In this document: one piece after another, positions 22,096 to 35,665 of the stretch | Layout of the letters: each line of letters begins with the position of its first letter | Numbering within the stretch: position 1 is the stretch's first letter | Assembly (NCBI RefSeq): GCF_032854445.1 | Contig: NC_088295.1 | Span: 67,551,058-67,615,057, forward strand | Source of the DNA: Liolophura sinensis | Lineage: Eukaryota > Mollusca > Polyplacophora > Chitonida > Chitonidae | Length of the DNA stretch: 64,000 bases | Reading direction: 5' to 3' | Program-made: the position numbers and the translations under genes | Notes under the pieces: generated by a model | Database searches by the model: none | Told to the model about the DNA's origin: nothing | What the model saw: only the letters and a program-made list of their open reading frames with translations

Positions 22096-24574
22096 CTGTT
22101 TACCAGGACGCTTATGGTAAGAAAGGGCGTCTCGAGCCTTAGCAGTTGATCGAACTCTCTCTGTTGGCATTGATTCCTCACAGTTTTCCTGCTGGAGCAC
22201 ATTAATTCATTTCACTCATATTTCTCAAATCAGCAATACCTGCCGCATACAGCGAACTGTAATCGATTCGATAAAGCCTTTAAATTCCAATCAACAGATC
22301 GATGGTATTTTGGGGTTTTTTTTTGGAATTCATCAATAAAAAATTTTCCACGCGGTGTGTTCTTCTGCCGAGAAAACATGCACGAGGCGTTATCGGTTGT
22401 GACAGGGCCCGAATCGATAGCAACAATTCCGGCATTGATGAATCACAATCTTCTCAACTTCCAGGAACACAATCAGGTTCTTCTTCTCGTCTGTTCCTTA
22501 ACGAGAAGGACACTTTCACACTCTTTTTGTGTTTCATTACATATATTATTTACACGAAGTAGTTGGCAATTTCAAATTTGCGTGCTGTCGTATTTGCAGC
22601 GTAAACAGCACGAACGGCCCTTTCAAATCTTCTGAAACAGCTTTTTGGCCCGAGTAAATCTAGTTTCATAGAAACTCTTACATCATGTCTGAGGTTCATC
22701 TCTTTTTTAGACATCTTTTAACACAATTGGCTGAATGTCATACCCACACGAAAACGTCAGAACCTTAGAATGGTAAACATAGATGGTGATACTCTTAAAA
22801 CCAGCTGTGAATTTTAGATACACTACCATGGACTTCAGCACACGGGCTCCAGTGTGGCAACATTATAAAGCCGGACTGTGACCGACCTGCTCCAAGGAAA
22901 CCGTCGTGGCCTGAGTGTGATACTGTAGAAAACCACAATTCCCCAATCAAGCAAGCATATACTGTATACATCCGTTAAGTAGAGATTAGGATTTCAAATA
23001 CTTAATGACTAAGTGTAGATATGGCGTTGAATGCCACTTTATATAAGGATGCTCCGAAACACCCCCACCCCCCATTCCCCATGCAAGAAGGCCAGTGTAA
23101 AGCAATCATTACGCTGTAAAACTGAAGCAATTTTTGTATTTCCGATATGTCGGTATCGTTCAGTGCCGCGTGTGTTATCTTTCTTCGAACTGCATTGAAT
23201 GCCGGACAACCCTGTGTGTAAAAAGACGGAAATAGTATTGTCTAAAATGGAATGGTTTATTGCAAAACAACATTGTAGCCGCCGAATCTACACTCCCCAA
23301 TCCGCTGGCTGCGGCGACCCATCAAGAAGACACGCCAGTCCGCGATATTTTCTTGAGCTATTTAAGTCTTAGCAAAAACAAGAAATCATCTCGTTATCTT
23401 CTTTTTGCATGCATCATTTCAAATACGGGACATTGTGGTAGCATCATTACGTCGTGGATGCGCAGCGTATCGCCTGGCTTCTCACAAATGGATCCATCAG
23501 ACCAGAGTAAACACGAAACTAGGAATTCTGATTACAGAAGATTTACGTCGTTGCCATCATGTCCCTAACATGACATCAAATCCCTTCTAGGATGTACAGC
23601 CATTAAATCAAACCCCAAATAAGGTGAGAGGTGGAGATCGACTTGGACTTAGACATACATCTTATCGTATATGGTTGACTGGTTGCCATTGTCACAATTC
23701 CAACAATTTTAGGCTTTCCAACAAGCATGTAACCTTCAACTGGTTGTAACGTCCACCTTTTCTTTCTTTATTTTTTTAAATGGCTTTTTTGGCTGAAGGT
23801 CATGTGCTTGTAAACTGAATAATATCACTGAAAATGTCATAGCAAATTGCAAATTGACCTTACGACCACTATGTCGATAAAAACAGCATTATATCAAATT
23901 ATGTATGTATTTGCGAATTTCTGCCGTTGGACTGTTGAGTCCACTATACTTAAAATTTTTTTCTTGGAATTTAAACCACATCATTAATTTATGTATACAG
24001 TGATAGGCTATCCCAGTTATAAAGGTTTCTATTTCTTTAAATACGTGACCGATAACTCCTTATTATTTAAATGTCCTTATTTTCAAGGAGTTACGTGTAA
24101 GAAAATCAGGTTTGAACATATTTCTTAAAGTTTTGGTTGCCTTCACTAAAATGAGCTAGCAAATCTTTGATTAGTAGTAGAAAGTTCCATTCTCTGAGCA
24201 CTGACATAAACGGTCACTGTAATTAGAACCGTTATCTTCATTCAGAGGCCCCTCTTAATGGAATCGTTTACTTGCAGCAGTGTTTTGTCGTTAACCCTGC
24301 ACCTGTCTCTAGAAGGCTTATGAGATTGACGTCACTGGAGGCTAACGGTTCCATGACATGTGGAGCTTTGTCACTACATGACACAAAAGTTAGCGTTGTT
24401 TACAGCCGCATTGACACTTTTTTATCCACATTTATACATTTAATCGGACCGCCAACCATGCAACTGTCCCTAACAGTTCTTTTTTTCTGTTGTACTTGCG
24501 TGTCTTTGGCGTAGCATCTGACTTGCGCCACAGTTCTGAACATCCGTAAACCAGCCACAGCCATGTTTATCCCT

Positions 24575-24655
24575 GATGTAGCATTATGGTTGGAGGAAAC
24601 CGGGCTGGGCTCGGGAAAACCCACGACCATACATGGGTTACTGCTTGACAATAAA
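24575..24655 (-). mobile_element. SINE family A core fragment
   Basis: GTAGCATTATGGTTGGAGGA, then AACCGGGC and CCCACGACCAT match the family A core and body in reverse orientation. Both ends are lost. Confidence 0.6.
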
Positions 24656-25289
24656 TTGGGTTTTTTTTAGAGTGACCTTTACTGCTGCTTGTCAGTAAAC
24701 AGAGACAAACGGCATTTACTGGTTGAACACCAAAAAAAGAGAGATTAACCAAACTGTCGTAACAGCCACGCTCTGGCTGTGAACACACGCGACCTTTTTT
24801 ACATGAATCAGCTATTATGAAGTCTTAACTAACCGTTTTTGTACTTTTCAGGTAGCTTAAAATTACAAGAACGTCTCGAAGTAATCTTTGTCGCTATCTG
24901 ACACTAAATCAAGTTGTTCAATGAGATGTTTTGTCTCTTAGCCAGCAAAACAATTTGTGCAAATCAGTATTGTCCTATTTTATATCCACCACGACTGAGG
25001 TCGACTGAAAAGCCCATACGTTATATTCCTGACTATCAGGATTGAATTGTTTTTAAACATTTCAACTTTTGGGGATGGCAGTAAGTTTCCGAAAGAGTCT
25101 ACATATGATCTTAAAACTGGGAACTTAAATGTCATTTCTTGTTTCCTGAAAATAGGAATAATACTTTTTTATTAAAACTATTCGGTACTTCATAACAAGT
25201 TTATTGATATTGAGGGAATTCCACAAATCATGCTACATTGTGTGGATGTATTGTTAACTTTCAGCTCTCATTCAGGGCATAACTCATGT

Positions 25290-26400
25290 TTTCATGTTTT
25301 CATGCAGCATATTGTCACTGTATGGCCTGTGTTTTTTAGATTTACATTGTATTTCATGTTTCAACAATTCCATTCCACGTTTCAGCATTTTGTCACTGTA
25401 TAGCCGGTGTTTTTTTAGATTTTACATTGTATTTCATGTTTCAAAACTTCCATTCCACGTTTCAGCATTTTGTCACTGTATGGCCTGTGTTTTTTAGATT
25501 TACATTGTATTTCATGTTTCAACAATTCCATTCCACGTTTCAGCATTTTGTCACTGTATAGCCTGTTTTTTTTAGATTTTACATTGTATTTCATGTTTCA
25601 AAACTTCCATTGCACGTTTCAGCATTTTGTCACTGTATAGCCTGTCCTAGAAGGTCAATTCGCTATGACAATTTCAGTGATATCATTAGTTTACAAGCCA
25701 ATGACCTTCACCTAAAAAAGCCATTTAAAAAAATAAGGAAAAAAAGGTGGACGTTACAACCAGTTGAAGGTTACATGCTTGTTGGAAAGCCTAAAATTGT
25801 TGGAATTGTGACAATGGCAACCAGTCAACCATATACGATAAGATGTATGTCTAAGTCCAAGTCGATCTCCACCTCTCACCTTATTTGGGGTTTGATTTAA
25901 ATGGCTGTACATCCTAGAAGGGATTTGATGTCATGTTAGGGACATGATGGCAACGACGTAAATCTTCTGTAATCAGAATTCCTAGTTTCGTGTTTACTCT
26001 GGTCTGATGGATCCATTTGTGAGGAGCCAGGCGATAAGCTGCGCATCCACGACGTAATGATGCTACCACAATGTCCCGTATTTTTTTTAGATTTACATTG
26101 TATTTCATGTTCCAACACTTCCATTGCACGTTTCAGCATTTTGTCACTGTATAATCTGTGTCTCTTAGATTTACCTTGTGTTTCATGTTTCAACATTTCC
26201 ATTGCACGTTTCAGCATTTTGTCACTGTATAATGTGTGTTTTTCATATTTACCTTGTGTTTCATGTTTCAACACTTCTGTTGCACGTTTCAGCATTTTGT
26301 CACTTTATGGTCTGTGTTTTTTAGATTTACATTGTATTTCATGTTTCAACACTTCCATTGCACGTTTCAGCATTTTGTCACTGTATAGCCTGTGTGTTTA
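25290..26400. repeat. 78-bp minisatellite interrupted by an inverted segment
   Basis: About nine units of 72-80 bp contain CACGTTTCAGCATTTTGTCA and TTACATTGTATTTCATGTTT. Unit marks fall at 25306, 25383, 25463, 25541 and 25620, then resume near 26137. Weakly similar single units occur near 36.0 kb and 42.75 kb in other large units, so the array probably grew from a sequence native to the unit. Confidence 0.88.
25652..26087 (-). repeat. inverted copy of 23419-23862
   Basis: The reverse complement matches 23419-23862 closely, with the same order of CATTACGTCGTGGATGCGCA, AGAGTAAACACGAAACTAGG and GGTTGTAACGTCCACC. It lies inside the 78-bp minisatellite, which continues on both sides. Minus-strand ORFs here repeat the plus-strand ORFs at 23.4 kb for this reason. 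Confidence 0.9.
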
Positions 26401-28780
26401 GGTAAAACTATTTCAGTTTTATCTCCCTTAGTTCTTGAGTGGCCTATATTTCAGTGTACATGTACTGCCATTATTGACTCTAGATTTCAAACTATTCCTG
26501 TTTATTTATTTTGTACATTCATTTCATTTTAGCGCTCATTTCCTATATGATCTTTTGCAAATTTTTAGTCATCCATCGGCTGGCCTCTGTTTTATCGGTT
26601 CCTTGTTCATCTCTTAATCACTGTATGGCACGGTTTTCTATGTAACTATAAATCTATAAATCGTTGTATTATATATTTATATGTAAATCCATTTCTGTTC
26701 ATCCTTCCGTGACAATGTGACAGTATATGTACCATGTAGATCTCTTTTTCTTGCTTCAGCCATTGATCATTGGGTGAACTGTCCTTTATCGAGTAGGCTT
26801 TTAACCATCTTTGGCAACAAGGCCCCATCTTTAGCTAAAGGCCCGGTCTTCAACTAAAAGCCCTCTTCTCTATTCATAAGCCAGCATCGTTATTTAACAC
26901 TTTACAGTATGATTGATTTACAAATAGATTTATCGTGAGGTAATTATCAAATAGAGGCGATCACACGTCAATCGATGCATCATTGGTTTCAACTTGAGTT
27001 TTAACTAACCTGAAACATATCATTCCGTCCACGAATTGAACTGTGAAGACTTCAGATTAAGTTAAGTATCGTGCCATTGCAGTACTAGGCTATAGTTACA
27101 GAGATAGGCCTACATGTACAGGTCGTATATGGGCATTCGTGTAGATCTACCGGTACGCGTTTTACTCTTATCGCCTCCCCGTTATGTGCATGTACTTTAA
27201 GAAAACGTGAGTTTGTCTTGTGTTAACGTTTTACAATTTCCTTTTTACAGCTCTGTGTAAAAACCATAGGCTACCGACTGACGCCTACAAATGGCAAGTA
27301 TATCTCAGTGCTGTATCCTTGCGCTATTTATAATCGGTCCAGCTACTTAAAGACGTATGATTTTTTTCCCATGAAACACGTGACAAGGAATACGTTTAAC
27401 AGTAATCCACACTGGAATATTTCCAATAGTTCTACGCCAGCAAGTATATACTATTGTAAATATTCCAGTTATAAATGTTATAAATTGGCTGTTGAGGTGC
27501 TGCTGGGATATACACTTAAGTCAGTCTCATTATTCAACAACACAGCAGAAACGTTGTCAATAGATTTGTGATCGCACGGTATATATGAAGGTCGGATCTA
27601 TGGACAATCCTCTAAAGACTCGTAAGTGTGGAATAGCAAGGCTTAAGGGTGATGTTTTCTAAATGTATGGGCCAGTCAAAGTAGGACACACATGCAAGCG
27701 ACACATCAGCCCTGAAGATTACACCACAATCGTTCTCTTTCACTATGTTGTGTTGTAATGTGATAAGTCTATTTTATGACCCACAAATCTTGAAGACGAA
27801 GAACTTTGGCGGACAGAGACAAAACTTGTGTGCTCGTCGTCGCAATGATAAAAAGACATTTACAATGTTTACAAGGTTAACGATTCATCATATATTTTCG
27901 ACAGTAATACACCGATGTTTCCTGCATATCTCGTATGGATTTCACACTCAGTTCCGTTATTTATGAGCATCGTTGTCGGGACAACAGGACTTTACAAATG
28001 ACGTAGTCTATCCGTATCTTTGGGACGATTGCCAAAAGCCAGTTTTGTCTTCAATAAAAACTGTAAATTTATTTTTTTACGTATATTTTTGTCAGGAGGA
28101 AATAAAATTGTGAATAACTCACTAATGATCTATTGCGAAAAATCTATCACAGTTACAACATAATTTTTTCTGAGGTCTTAAATTATGACCTTCACTGACG
28201 TGTGTAAGTTTGGCTGAAATGAAAACTGGGTTTGTAGAATCGGGCCAAGCTATCACTGATTCGAATGAGGCTTTAAGTCAGGAGGTTTCTCACTTTCATA
28301 ATGAAGAGTGGTGATTTCCAACAGGCGTCTCCGCATATATGGACCCATGAATATACCGGATTGTTCTTATGTCTCGGCGTAACGCACCGAGGTTGGAATT
28401 GCGATTTCTGACTGATGAAGTCTTTGCTGTGTAAATGAATATCTGGAGCCACTCTTATGTCTATGTAGATCTTATGCCTATGAAATTCTATCCAAATACT
28501 GTGCCTGGTAAAGTAAACAAGGGGAAGCTCTACAGACAACTGGAGTCTGATAAATTTATAATTCTGACAATCTATGTTCGTTTTTATAAACTTGGCAACA
28601 CAGCTTGATGAAGCGATATTCGGTTTTCGCTGCTTTGCCATCCTATAACCCAACATAGAATATTTCCGTCTGTACGTGGCGATATCAGTAAAGATATGTA
28701 TCTGTCTACACTGTAAAGATTATATATAGAAGAACTTTGCAGACGAGCATCTTTATCTTCTTGAATACTTACAAACCCAG
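26401..28780. other. U3 middle part, no gene seen
   Basis: Unit-type sequence with homologous blocks near 36.5-37.3 kb and 43.0-44.0 kb (the segment around ATTTACACTGGAATATTTCC-like text). Short ORFs do not persist between units. Confidence 0.55.
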
Positions 28781-31179
28781 TACAGCGGGGCCCGAATGAC
28801 CCTTTATCGCACACACAAACAATCCATTACGAAAACATACGGCAGTTTGTAAAGTATCTGTTAGGAAGCGTTGTCTTGATTCTACAGGTCACAAGAGGTC
28901 AGCTTGTCACACTGACTATTGTCTATCCCCGTCATGCAGGGAAAACCACAACGGCGTTTTTGGGACTATACTGCTGCGGTGAGTAAGACAACATTGTGGG
29001 TGCAAGACTCAATGTCACAAAACTTCATCAATTCATGTTTTCTTTTATTTTTCCTTAATCAGACGATCATTTGACGGTTTTACCTAAACAACGTCATTTC
29101 TGAAGACAAGTGCAAAACAACGAATTTACCATGTTGCCAATCCTTCAAATGCCAATCCTTGTAGATCGTATCGGTGTGAGTTTAATCTCATGCAGAGACC
29201 TTCAAATGTTTGGGGTACTATTATAGATCAGCGGGGCTAGTTCCGAACGGCCGGTATCTTTCTGGGGCACTCCTCTGTAACTGTTTTCGCTTGCGAAATG
29301 CCTGATTTAGTGAAATAGTATTTAGTGCGACGATAAGTCCAATGATAAAAATAACTCAATAAATCTGTCCCTAAGCTGTTCCTGACTACTAGCAGGCGTG
29401 ACAGTATCAAACTCATAGTCGTGCATTTCTCTCCTTTCTTAATTAGTTTATTAGATTGTTACATATAGTGTTGTTGAACGTTTGTTGTCTTTTGCTGTGT
29501 GTGGGTGGTGGCGAGGGGTGTTCACGGCGTAAACCACCGACATTTGCCAAATTTCTGACATACTTTTCATACATTTGTGAGGCAAAGATACGAGCACCGT
29601 TGATCCTGTGTGTAGTATTGATGATATTGAGAGTCGAACATCTGGTCACTTAAGCAAATCTCGCTTCCAAGCTTGCATAAAGTTGTAGAAACAGCCAGTA
29701 AAGTCTGAGAATCAGAGCTGACTTATACGTTTTGGTTGTGCTGGCGATAATTATAACATTCTGGCTTTGCTTGGTAAGTAAGCGATGGACCACGCTCGGT
29801 CGACAGTTTGTGCAATCAAACGTCTGCTACCAATACCGCATATGCTCCCAACATGCCCACACACCGCCGTCCGTTTCGTGCTACAAACACACACTCAGAA
29901 CGTCCTTATACAGGTGAACTTTCAAACAAGACATCAGCTTGTCAGACATGTTCTAGCACACGTTGTCAGGAAAACCGTCCGCCAAGAGATAATTTCCAGG
30001 TATCTGCAATCTTTAGAGCATTTCTAGGCGCCTCGAACTTTAACGGTTCATGGAACTCTCTCTGTTGGCACTGAATCCTCACATTCGTCATCCTGAAACG
30101 CATTAACTATTTTCACACATGTCTGCCAGATCAGCCAAACCCGTCATACACTCCGACCTACACGGCCTTTAAATTCCAATCAACCGATCGTTTTCTGGAA
30201 TCCATCAATAAAGAATTTCCACGCCGTGTGTTTTTCTACCCGAGAAAACAGATGCACGAGACGTTATCCGGTCTGAGAGGGTCTCTAATCGATATCTACA
30301 ATTCCAGCCCAGATGAATCACAATCTTCTCAACTTCTAGGAATAGAGACTAGTTCTATTTTTTGTCTGTTTTTCAACGATAAGTACACTTTCACCTTTTT
30401 GTGTTTCATGATATACACGTATATTAATTACACGAAGTAGTTGGCAAACTGAACACTGCGTGATGCCCATATGAATCACCTCTAACGGTTTTTTGGGTAG
30501 AGTGAATTTGAAGTTTCATAGAAACTCCTAGTAGTACATCATGCCAGAGGTTCATTTCTAATTTAGACATCTTTTAACAAAACACAATGTTACACCGACA
30601 CGAAGAGGGTGGTACTTTGCCATGGTCGACGCTAGAATGTGAATAATTTTAAGCTGTTGGTATGTTAAGCTAGCGGTAGATACTTGTTGCTCTGAATGAA
30701 GCTTGGTGAGAAGACACCAGCTGTAACAGGGGTATAATGTTATTGATATAATATTACTAGCCTCCTCTATTAGGCGAGACTTACTTCACACCGACTCCAC
30801 AGATGTTCTGTAGGTACCGGAATTATGTATTTGGCAAAGTTACCCAAACAGTTGTTTTCCAAAAGCCAGTGCTGTTGTCATCTGATGAAACAGTACCCTG
30901 CGTCGTCGCGGGAACGACCCTTAAGAACCGTTCATGGTGTTATAGAAGAAAGTATTCAGAGTATGTCGGGTTCAGCTCATTTCTGGTGACTAACCTTGTA
31001 AACCAACCATTAACGTTCAATTATAACCATTATTAGCTATGTATATCGTTTTATCACCTGAAGGGAGACAACACCTTATACTACAGCCACTATAATGTAA
31101 ACTACTCTGACTCTTTGTCTTAGATCTGGACTAGCTGTGCTGTAGTAGGCATCATCATCTATTTGCATTTCTATTGCTT

Positions 31180-31508
31180 ACCTTGATCAAACCCCGGTCT
31201 GGTAATACCGAACACTTTAAAAATGGTACCTTTTGCTGTCTCCTTTGGTGCTCGACAGCGAGAGGTTAGATCAAGGAAATAGGACAGGTTGGTCTGGTGT
31301 CAGTACCGGTATAATGTGACTGGGGGTGTGGTGTCATGTCTGGTGTCTTCGGTATGATATTTCAGTGGCGGCAGCACTTTGACGGCATGGACTTGCCCTG
31401 CCACAAGCAGACACAGTATATGTACACACACAAACTGACTCCTCGTCGTCACATGACTGATAAATTCTGAAGTACGACGTTAGACCTCAAGCATTCATTC
31501 ACTCATTA
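31180..31508 (+). mobile_element. SINE family C copy
   Basis: It starts within the tRNA-like head (GATCAAACCCCGGTCTGG) and continues through GACAGCGAGAGGTTAGATCA to the 3' end (AGTACGACGTTAGACCTCAA). Most of the A-box region is missing or diverged. Confidence 0.8.
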
Positions 31509-31834
31509 TCATTACCTTATCCTTTTCGACACCTGACGTTTCTGATTTTTCTTTCTACGGATTCAGATCTGTTTACCAGGTGACGCTGTAAATTATGAGT
31601 TACAGTAAATCTTATTTTCCTATCAGTGAAGTGTCAACTGCGATGTACAAACAGATGTAGCCAACGTAGAATTTCAGAATTCCCCTGTTTTCATCCTTCT
31701 CGGGAACTAAATAGCAATGATCGGTCGATGGTGATCTCTTGTGTGGTCTTGCACGAAGTACGCTGAAGACCATATGTCTTTCACCATTCACACGTGGGAG
31801 AGTTCCCCAAGAATTTACCAAAGTTTGGATTTTC

Positions 31835-31937
31835 ACTCCAATCATTTCATTTCCCCAACCTGAAAGCTGGCTGTCATCATGCAGGTGAAACATTCTTGAG
31901 TGTATAGCGTTAATCAACAATGAAATAAATAAATATA
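31835..31937 (+). mobile_element. SINE family A, diverged 3' fragment
   Basis: AAGCTGGCTGTCATC, GAAACATTCTTGAGTGTA and a GAAATAAATAAATA tail match the end of family A with many changes. Confidence 0.55.
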
Positions 31938-34900
31938 AATGTGGAAGGCGTAAAAACCTGTGGTTTCTAGTAAATCATACTTAGTACCACGAAATTAAAT
32001 GGGATCTTTAAAACAAATACAGAATGTTCGGTGTGAAATATCGACTGGACGATGTAAATTATACATCCGGTATACTTCCATTGTAAGACACTTCAGACAC
32101 ATATCTGACCCGAGTCCAATATCGTTCATTCCTCCTTTCCTCTCTTCCCCAGACGCAATTAGCCTCAGTTCCATTTCCATCCCCACCTGAAAAAAGAAAC
32201 TCTTACGCAAAAATAATTTTACTTGATAAATTTTCTGTTGTTAAACAACTGTATGACAGTTACAAAAAGGTGTCCATAATTTCTTAGATTGTTTGATTAT
32301 CATATACTCTGTAGTGTACGGGTTCAACACCGTGTCTGCTTCGACATCAGGCTGAAAAACTAACATCCTTGTTACTACCTGGATTGGCACAAGGGTTATA
32401 GGCCACGCTGATGCATATGGCTAAGGTCTACTGCGGCTGGCAAGGATGCTGTGTCAAGACTATCTTCGGAATGAGGTTCCAGTGAAGCGGACCTGCTAGA
32501 AGGACACCGTCGTGACCCTTCCGAAACACTGTTGAAAATCCAAGGTAAGCAAGCGTAAACTCTATGCCCTCCACAGTAGAGATACCAAATTAACAAACGT
32601 CTTCGTTGCTTAAGCTTTGGGCAGATAATACCTGTATCAAAACAAAATGGTATATTAATCGATATGCTTGTCAGATTTTACTTCTCCCCTACAACAAAAC
32701 CGCCTTGGCATCATCAATGCGCTATATGTGGGTGTGGCGTTGAATACCAGTTCATATGGGAATGTTCGGAATAATCTTTGCCTTTGTGGAAGCTAGCGTT
32801 AAGCCCTCAACGCGAACACGGAACTTCCTGTGTGCGGAAGGAAAGTTGAGTGTGATGCAAGTCCTTAACTTATGAGAGTTTGTGTTTTGCCTGCGTCATT
32901 TAGTGCACTGTGTTTTCTTTCTTGGAACTAGATTGAATGTCAGCCAGTTCATTGTTCAATTCTTTTCAGTACAGCCACAATAAAACGGAAAACCGCTATC
33001 CCTAAAAGTGGAATGGTTTATGGCAAGACAACATCGTGAATTGTTGAAGCTATTCTTCATCATCCGGCGGCTGTCACAACCCGTCAAGACGACACACTAC
33101 TTCTAGACATTTACTTGACCAATTTAACCTTATGAAAAAACATAACTTTATTTTGTTATCTTCTTTTTGTATCCATCCCTTCCAATCCGGACCATTGCTG
33201 TGACATCATTACATCATGGCTGATGTGTATCAAGTATCTCTGGCAAATAGCTGGGCATTGTCCCACCTGTAAAAGTCGGAGGTTTTCATACTGATATATT
33301 AATATTCTACTGGTTGTAATTTCATTCTTGCTGGAAGTTCAAAAGACAAAATCAGCTGTGGGTATGTTTTTATACAGCCATAATTTTACTGAAAATGTCA
33401 CAAAAGATAAACTTAAAACACAGTACCAAGCAGCATTTAATCTGTATTAGCGCCAAAATTGGAAGTGAAATATTTTATACGTGCACTGCGTAAGATAGTC
33501 CAACACTGTTCAAGATTTTTAGTTCATGAAATGTATTTTTGTGTAATAAATCTGAGTATAAAGGTAAAAATGGGGACAGCTTCGTATTTTATGTATTTGG
33601 AATGTGTTGATCGCCGCAGTTAGAGGTAGTGTTTTATCTATATTAATATATTTCAAGTAAACATGTACACGTACATTGGTGTTTTCTCAAGTTTTCCACC
33701 TGATTACTTTTGTTAGACCTATTCATGAAGAAAGATAATTTACCAGTGCATGATACGGATCTGAACAAAATTAGCAAAGAGTAGAAACTTAGCGTCACGA
33801 GTACGCTCATGGAATGTTTAATCCAGGGTACCTGAGATGTATGGTTTCCTCGGCAGTACAACCACATCAGTAACTGATGAATAGTTTTGTGATGTGTAAC
33901 ACATACAGACAGATTTTTTTGTCGGTAACCGAGTTGGAGGTAAAAAACACCAATCTAAAAATTTTATTGATCACCATCTAACTCGCCTGTCCTTGTCTGA
34001 AAATAGATTTGAAAAGAAACGGGTTTTCATTTCTTAAGAGACTAGTTGCCTGATACTAAAATCCATAAGCATTAGATACGCTTTTTGATCCGGAAACATT
34101 ACGACCATTGTAATTAGAACGGTAATCCTAACTCTGTGGCCCCTCCTGATGACGTCGTCTTAATGAAGCAGAGTTTATGGTTAGGTATTTAGCTGTCTCC
34201 TGTAGGCTGTTCGACATCACATGAGATTTCTGCTCCTGTGACATGGGCAACTTCTCAAAGCGCTCAACTGAGCGTTGAGGCTTTTTTTGCATCCACATTT
34301 TCAAAATATGTTTTCCTTTTTATACAAGATTATGAACTCACGTACAGTTGTGTGAGCCGCTATATTTCTTAGAAAGGGATTTTATGTTTCAATAACCACA
34401 TAACTCTTAAGACAGCGTCCTTATTTTCATCCAGTAACATGCTTAAAAAAACGGTTTTAACACATTTCTTGAAGGTACTAAAATCAGCTAGCGTTGGAAA
34501 CACAAATATCCAAGCAAGGCATGACAAAACGGACAATGCTATGAAAACCGTTACCCGCATTCAGAGGCCCTCTTCACTGAATTGTCTAAATAAAGTGATG
34601 GTTACCGCCAATCTTATCCAGGGCTCCCTCTTAATGGAATAGGCTAAATGCAGCAATTTTCATAGTTGACCAATCAGCTGCCTCTTTCAGGTTGATATGA
34701 CTGACGTCACTTGAGATTGTGGTTTTGTGTCCTGTGGAGCTGTTACTAGAACACTCAAGTGAACGTTGATTTATAGCCGCCTTGATGCTTTTTTTTGTAT
34801 GTTAATTAGACACAACTGCCTTTACAACGGTCCTTTTTATTATTTCCGTTAAACTAACTATTTTTTGGCACACCTGACTTACACACAGAACTGGTAATGA

Positions 34901-35404
34901 TCTCCTTAAACCATCCACAGCCATGATGTTTGTCTCACAAAAGACAATGTCCCGATTCCAGCGTTTATAAATAACATAAAGTAACGGCATAAAGAGGAGT
35001 GATATAAATCAAGCTTAAACTGGAATTGGCACTCTGAAAGGAAATTGCCTTTTCTATAGAATGCTTGTTTTTGTAAATGATACAGAATACGTACAGATAT
35101 AAATGTGATTCCATTTAAATGCTTTTATACTGTAGAGCACATATATCAGATCCAGAACATACTCTCAATAGTAAGAGCAATTACTAGTAAAACCCACCAC
35201 TTGAGTTTAACAGATTTCCTCTGCGCATCTGCCAGGGTAACAGGTAACAATTTTTTTGCCCCAATCTGATATCACGAGACGCCCCAAAGGACATTTCTGT
35301 ACTTTGCCAGAAAATCAGGATTCATGGATGCAATAAAAGACGACCTTTTCCCGCTCTTGTGGAGATTGACCTCTTCCGCAGCAATAACAGTTCTTTTTGT
35401 TCAC

Positions 35405-35665
35405 TGAGGCTCGACAATTCCATACATTCCACTGACGGTCGACAATTCCATACATTCCACTGACGGTCGACAATTTCATACATTCCACTGATGGTCGACA
35501 GTTCCATACATTCCACTGACGGTCGACAATTCCATACATTCCACTGACGGTCGACAATTTCATACATTCCACTGACGGTCGACAGTTCCATACATTCTAC
35601 TGACGGTCGACAATTCCATACATTCCACTGACTGTCGACAATTCCATACATTCCACCGACGGTAA
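35405..35665. repeat. 28-bp minisatellite
   Basis: About nine copies of CTGACGGTCGACAATTCCAT plus ACATTCCA. Variants are few (AATTTC, CAGTTC), indicating fairly recent growth. Long minus-strand ORFs here are a product of the repeat. Confidence 0.93.

Larger units (their letters stand above)
21360..29900. repeat. large repeat unit U3 (older, about 8.5 kb)
   Basis: It begins as a diverged copy of U1/U2 (same order of blocks: ATAGGTGAACCCCTAAAC at 21605, the segment ending CATCATGTCTGAGGTTCATC near 22690, GGAATGGTTTATTGC at 23249). It then runs on through blocks absent from U1/U2: the 78-bp minisatellite, GAGGTAATTATCAAATAG near 26937, and TACAGCGGGGCCCGAATGAC at 28781. The next unit start block appears at 29910, 8,305 bp after that in U3. 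No gene is recognised. Confidence 0.75.

Noticed and set aside
29456-29653. Hydrophobic, Cys-containing ORF resembling a secreted peptide
   Set aside because: Not kept in other units, overlapped by an antisense ORF of similar length, no splice partner.
35405-35665. Possible CRISPR-like array
   Set aside because: Units are contiguous 28-bp repeats with no unique spacers, in a eukaryotic context.
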